A stretch of DNA of 8,737 bases, from contig JAQTWR010000098.1 of assembly GCA_028689195.1 (NCBI GenBank), positions 1 to 8,737 on the forward strand, in the 5' to 3' direction. Source of the stretch: Anaerolineales bacterium. Its GTDB lineage: Bacteria; Chloroflexota; Anaerolineae; Anaerolineales; Villigracilaceae. This document shows positions 5,539 through 8,737 of the stretch, in pieces. The translations under genes and the position numbers were made by a program. The notes below the pieces were generated by a model. The model searched no databases. It had not been told where the DNA came from and saw only the letters and a program-made list of their open reading frames with translations. How positions within the stretch are numbered: the stretch's first letter is position 1; every line of letters starts with the position of its first letter.

Positions 5539-7302
5539 TTACGGCTCAATATATTCCTTTAATGGCAGAATAACCGTAAACATACTGCCTTTCCCCGCTT
5601 CGCTTTTCAGGTCAATTTTTCCGTTCATAATAGAAGCCAGTTTTGCGACAATGGATAAGCCCAGCCCAAAGCCGCTTTGCTTGGACGCCTCTGCGCTGTT
5701 TACCTGCTCAAAGGCTTCAAAGACGCGCTTTTGGGCATCTTCGGGAATTCCCGCGCCCGTATCAATCACTTGAATCGCCCATTGCGCCTTGTCTTTTTTG
5801 ATGAAGCGCACGGTGACGGATCCAGTTTCAGTGAACTTAACCGCGTTATGCACAAGGTTCATCACGATTTGACGCAGCCAGAATTGGTCGCCAATCAGTT
5901 TTTTCGGCAATGCGGGGTCTATATACTCTATCAGCGCCAACCCTTTTTTATGCGCATGGAAATTCAATGTGGAAAGCAGAGGACCGATCACTTCTTCCAC
6001 ATTAAAAGGATACTCTTTTAAGACCACCTTTCCCGTTTCTATCTGCGCCTGCCCAACCAGATTGTTGATAAACGAAAGCAATTGATTCGCGCTGTCCAGA
6101 ATCTCCGCGGTAGCCTTTCCCTGTTCCGCGCTTATATAGCCAAAAGAACCGTCCTGAATCATCTCGGCGTAACCGATGATTGCGCCCAACGGCGAGCGCA
6201 AGTCGTGTCCGAAACTCGCCAGCAATTGACTCTTTAATCGGCTCGCTTCGCTGATCTGTTCATGCGCCCGCTTTTGTTCGGTGATGTCGTTGATTAGCAA
6301 CACGCGCCCGCTTCGCCTCCCGTTTTGGTCAATGACCGAAGTTGTCCTCAGTTTGAAGATTAACGGCTCGCCGGCTAGTTCGATTGAGATTTCCTGATTA
6401 ATCTCTCCTTGCGGATTTGCTGTCTGCCATTCGCGCCACTTGGGCAGCAGAGTGGCGATTTCATGCCCGATCAAATTGCCCGTATTTTGGAAGATGAACG
6501 TGCCGACCGGGTTAATATCCACGATGCGTTCTTTGTAATCCAATATCACAACGCCGTCTTCCATCGCGTTGAATACAGAGTTGTGCGCCACCGGCTGCAA
6601 ATCCATGAAGCGGTAGCGCAGAAAACTGATCGAGAGAAATAGGTTGCTTAAACTTAACGCAATCGGGGTCAGGTCTAAAGCGGGCAGCGGATTCAACCCC
6701 GAAACATACATGGCGTTTGCGAGCCACGGAAAAGCCATTCCCGCAAGCATGATGCGCGCCTGGCTTTGATACAGGCTTTGTCCGCGCATGGCGATTTGGA
6801 AAAATAAGATGGTGATTACCGTGATTAAAATGTACTGAAAGGCTACGACAAAGAAGAACGATTGCCCGTGGGTAACGTTCAGCGGACCAAAAGACAAATT
6901 ATTCGTCAGTTGAACGTCCGCCCAGATTTGACCGTGCAAGTCGTTCGTCAAGGCGGCAAGGACGCATAGACCGGCAAACGAAGCCAAAAGAATCCTGCGC
7001 GTAGAAGTTAACCAATCGCCATGACCGCTGTAATGCAGGGTGAAAATGAACATGCCCAGCGCCACGTATGAAATGCCGAAATACTCGAGCTTTGCCCATA
7101 GAATTTTTTCCGCCGTATTGGTTCGGACAATTTCCAAGACATACGTCAGCGACCACTCCATCGCGCAGATGATGGACAATATCAATCCGTACACTCCCGG
7201 CACGGCGCGCAGCCTCCAGATGCGAATCAGGAGCAACAGCCCAATCACGCTTCCCGCAATCAGGAGGATAATGTATGCGATGTAATAAGGGTATGTTTCC
7301 AT
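5539..7302 (-). CDS. Sensor histidine kinase: 7TM sensor, PAS, HisKA, HATPase
   Basis: A 587-residue membrane histidine kinase. Residues about 6-228 form seven hydrophobic segments resembling the N-terminal 7TM region of histidine kinases (W-A-KLEYFGISYVALGMFIF at 69-87, then a TNDLHGQIW loop near 119-127). A PAS domain follows (about 241-345, VFNAMEDGVVILD onward). The HisKA helices carry phospho-acceptor His366 in FGHDLRSPLG. The ATPase domain has the N box (NLVHNAVKFT 482-491), G1 DTGAGIP (514-520), F box FEAFEQV (528-534) and G2 GFGLGLSI (544-551), so all catalytic boxes are present. There is no receiver or HPt domain. The start is ATG 7302-7300; the upstream sequence offers only a poor AAAGAG Shine-Dalgarno too close to the ATG. 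It runs convergently with the glycosyltransferase operon, 14 bases apart, making the receiver at 3915 a natural but unproven partner. Confidence 0.93.
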   Translation of the reverse strand: METYPYYIAYIILLIAGSVIGLLLLIRIWRLRAVPGVYGLILSIICAMEWSLTYVLEIVRTNTAEKILWAKLEYFGISYVALGMFIFTLHYSGHGDWLTSTRRILLASFAGLCVLAALTNDLHGQIWADVQLTNNLSFGPLNVTHGQSFFFVVAFQYILITVITILFFQIAMRGQSLYQSQARIMLAGMAFPWLANAMYVSGLNPLPALDLTPIALSLSNLFLSISFLRYRFMDLQPVAHNSVFNAMEDGVVILDYKERIVDINPVGTFIFQNTGNLIGHEIATLLPKWREWQTANPQGEINQEISIELAGEPLIFKLRTTSVIDQNGRRSGRVLLINDITEQKRAHEQISEASRLKSQLLASFGHDLRSPLGAIIGYAEMIQDGSFGYISAEQGKATAEILDSANQLLSFINNLVGQAQIETGKVVLKEYPFNVEEVIGPLLSTLNFHAHKKGLALIEYIDPALPKKLIGDQFWLRQIVMNLVHNAVKFTETGSVTVRFIKKDKAQWAIQVIDTGAGIPEDAQKRVFEAFEQVNSAEASKQSGFGLGLSIVAKLASIMNGKIDLKSEAGKGSMFTVILPLKEYIEP

Positions 7303-7453
7303 GCTCTTTTTATTTTAATCCTAATTTCTTTTTTGCGCGTTTCGGTTTTGTTCTAATTTTATCTCCGCGTTTTCGCGACAAAAATAAAGGTCTCTTATAA
7401 AGAGCAAAAATAATACTGTCGAATTTTCCCCGTTTTCATGTACAATTGCGCCC
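7303..7453. promoter_or_regulatory. Divergent intergenic region between the histidine kinase and glgA
   Basis: This AT-rich 151-base gap must hold both start signals. Toward glgA there is TATAAA at 7396-7401 without a good -35, and TACAAT at 7441-7446. Toward the kinase, TAAAAT occurs on the minus strand at 7317-7312 and at 7361-7356, neither with a convincing -35 box. Two short perfect palindromes could be operators: CGCG-TTTT-CGCG at 7366-7377 and CTCTT-ATA-AAGAG at 7392-7404. No factor can be named. Confidence 0.5.
7441..7446 (+). promoter_or_regulatory. -10 box placed for a leaderless glgA transcript
   Basis: TACAAT is a 5-of-6 match to the -10 consensus, with TG just upstream at 7439-7440. 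Only seven bases separate it from the ATG at 7454, so the expected transcription start falls on or beside the start codon. No Shine-Dalgarno exists between 7425 and 7453, which fits leaderless initiation. No good -35 box is seen (CTGTCG at 7416-7421 is weak and 19 bases away). Confidence 0.5.
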
Positions 7454-8737
7454 ATGCCTAAAACCATCAATGTCTTATTTCTCGCGGCAGAAGCCGAACC
7501 TTTTGTAAAAGTGGGGGGCTTGGGCGACGTAGCGGGTTCTTTGCCCCGCGCCTTGCGCGCCCTTTCCAACGACGATCTGCAAGTGGATGTGCGCCTCGTT
7601 TTGCCGTATCATCCCGTCATCAAAGCGGATAATCTCAAGCCATTGGGAATTTTCTCCCTTAAACGCGGGGATACTGAAGTTCAAGCCGAAGCGTTTGAAA
7701 CCTCTTTAGACGGTATGCCCGTCTATTTTATCAACGGCGACCCTATCCGCGCGAACGGCTCGGTTTACTCATCCGACGCAAAACTGGATACCGAAAAATA
7801 CGCTTTCTTTTCCCTTGCCGCGCTCGAACTTCCGCGCCAAATTAACTGGTTCCCCAACGTGATTCACGCCAACGATTGGCACACCGCCTTAAGCGTTTAT
7901 GGCGCGCTCGCTAAAAGTTGGGAAGAAGGCGCGCGCCGCATCGCTTCCGTTTTTACGCTGCATAACCTTCCCTTCATGGGCGCCGACGCCAGCGCCGTTT
8001 TGGAAAGTTATGGCTTCAAACTCGCGCAAACCGACCTGCCCGAATGGGCGCGCGTATTGCCCCTGCCTTTGGGATTGTGGGCTTCCGATGCGATTGTTGC
8101 CGTCTCGCCGACTTACGCCCGCGAGACCCTCCTGCCCGAATACGGCTGCGGACTGGACGGATTTCTGCAAACCCGCAGCGAAACCGTCAGCGGAATTTTG
8201 AACGGCTTAGACGTCGCTTCTTTCAATCCCGCAGACGACGCCGCGCTTGGAGTCAACTTTGATCTCGACTCGTTTGAAAAACGCGCCGCCAATAAGGGGC
8301 TTTTGCAGGAAAGACTCGGCTTGGCGCGCGAGCCTGAAACGCCCCTGCTTGCAATGGTCTCGCGGATGGACGTTCAAAAAGGCGTAGACCTTGCCTTCAC
8401 CGCGCTGAAAAGTTTGAAGGGACTAAACTGGCAAGCCGTCATTCTAGGCGCGGGCGATATTAAACTCGAAGAAGCCGCGCTCAATTTGCAAGAAATTTAT
8501 CCCGAGCGCGTCAAAGTGATTACTCGCTACGACGCGGGACTGGCGCGCCAAATCTACGCGGGCGCCGATATGCTCCTCATGCCTTCGCGCTACGAACCCT
8601 GCGGACTTTCGCAAATGATCGCCATGCGCTATGGCTGCGTTCCCATCGTCCGCGCGGCAGGCGGATTGAACGATACCGTCGCGCACGGCGTCACGGGTTT
8701 TGTTTTTGAAAAAATCCACCAACTATCTTTAGTGGCG
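7454..8737 (+). CDS. glgA: Glycogen synthase (GT5), 3' end cut by window edge
   Basis: The first 428 residues of glycogen synthase, which elongates alpha-1,4-glucan using ADP-glucose (or UDP-glucose in some lineages) in the cytoplasm. The frame is open from ATG 7454 to the window end, and roughly 40-60 residues are missing if length is typical of the family (about 470-490). The N-terminal Rossmann domain has KVGGLGDV (19-26), a variant of the usual KTGGLADV donor-binding loop; HANDWHT (138-144) and TLHN (168-171) follow. The C-terminal domain has SRMDVQKG (303-310, with Arg304 and Lys309 at the phosphate-binding positions), SRYEPCGLSQMIAMRYG (378-394, with the conserved Glu381) and GGLNDTV (403-409). 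All core catalytic residues visible are intact. No ribosome binding site precedes it. It is divergent from the kinase gene, and no other glycogen gene is visible. Confidence 0.95.
   Translation, partial: MPKTINVLFLAAEAEPFVKVGGLGDVAGSLPRALRALSNDDLQVDVRLVLPYHPVIKADNLKPLGIFSLKRGDTEVQAEAFETSLDGMPVYFINGDPIRANGSVYSSDAKLDTEKYAFFSLAALELPRQINWFPNVIHANDWHTALSVYGALAKSWEEGARRIASVFTLHNLPFMGADASAVLESYGFKLAQTDLPEWARVLPLPLGLWASDAIVAVSPTYARETLLPEYGCGLDGFLQTRSETVSGILNGLDVASFNPADDAALGVNFDLDSFEKRAANKGLLQERLGLAREPETPLLAMVSRMDVQKGVDLAFTALKSLKGLNWQAVILGAGDIKLEEAALNLQEIYPERVKVITRYDAGLARQIYAGADMLLMPSRYEPCGLSQMIAMRYGCVPIVRAAGGLNDTVAHGVTGFVFEKIHQLSLVA

Noticed and set aside
5525..5541. Bidirectional terminator between the convergent genes
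   Set aside because: Only a 4-bp inverted repeat (TAAC-TT-GTTA, 5532-5541) is visible, with no T-run on either strand.

Overview
The window looks like ordinary chromosome from a bacterium of the Chloroflexi (Anaerolineae/Anaerolineales-like). This is an inference from protein style, moderate GC, the gene mix (a short EF-Ts, a roadblock/V4R cassette, a GlgA with a KVGGLGD motif) and frequent TTG starts; no rRNA or phylogenetic marker was computed. No mobile element, tRNA, rRNA, CRISPR array or phage gene is visible. Genes are tightly packed and no gene-free stretch exceeds about 200 bases.

Layout. (1) 3-173: the 3' end of dnaA, closed by a strong intrinsic terminator at 178-208. (2) 207-1967: an extended -10 promoter, a roughly 130-nt structured leader that can be drawn with two hairpins and an H-type pseudoknot, then rpsB (ribosomal protein S2 with a long acidic/Ala-rich C-terminal tail) and tsf (a short EF-Ts), ended by a UUCG-tetraloop terminator. 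(3) 2009-2722: pyrH (UMP kinase), continuing the widespread rpsB-tsf-pyrH order, but frr does not follow. (4) 2797-5524: a near-consensus promoter (TTGACA-17-TAAAAT) drives a compact four-gene run: a roadblock/LC7 protein, a V4R-domain protein with a cysteine cluster, a response regulator whose output domain is a degenerate GGDEF, and a dolichol-phosphate-mannose-synthase-like GT2 glycosyltransferase. Gaps are 8-17 bases and each gene has its own Shine-Dalgarno; that of the last overlaps the preceding stop codon. (5) 5539-7302, minus strand: a 7TM-PAS-HisKA-HATPase sensor kinase, tail to tail with the cassette and 14 bases away. (6) 7454 to the end, plus strand: glgA (glycogen synthase), cut by the window edge, with a -10 box so close to the ATG that the mRNA may be leaderless.

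How it fits together. The first third is information-processing housekeeping (replication initiation, translation, pyrimidine nucleotide supply). The middle is a signalling cassette: a V4R ligand/metal-binding protein, a roadblock protein of the kind that regulates small Ras-like GTPases, and a receiver with a probably non-catalytic GGDEF remnant, transcribed with a polyprenyl-phosphate glycosyltransferase. The nearby sensor kinase is the obvious candidate phosphodonor, though this is only proximity. This cassette is the best candidate here for an undescribed system; the claim rests on architecture and gene order, not on any demonstrated function.
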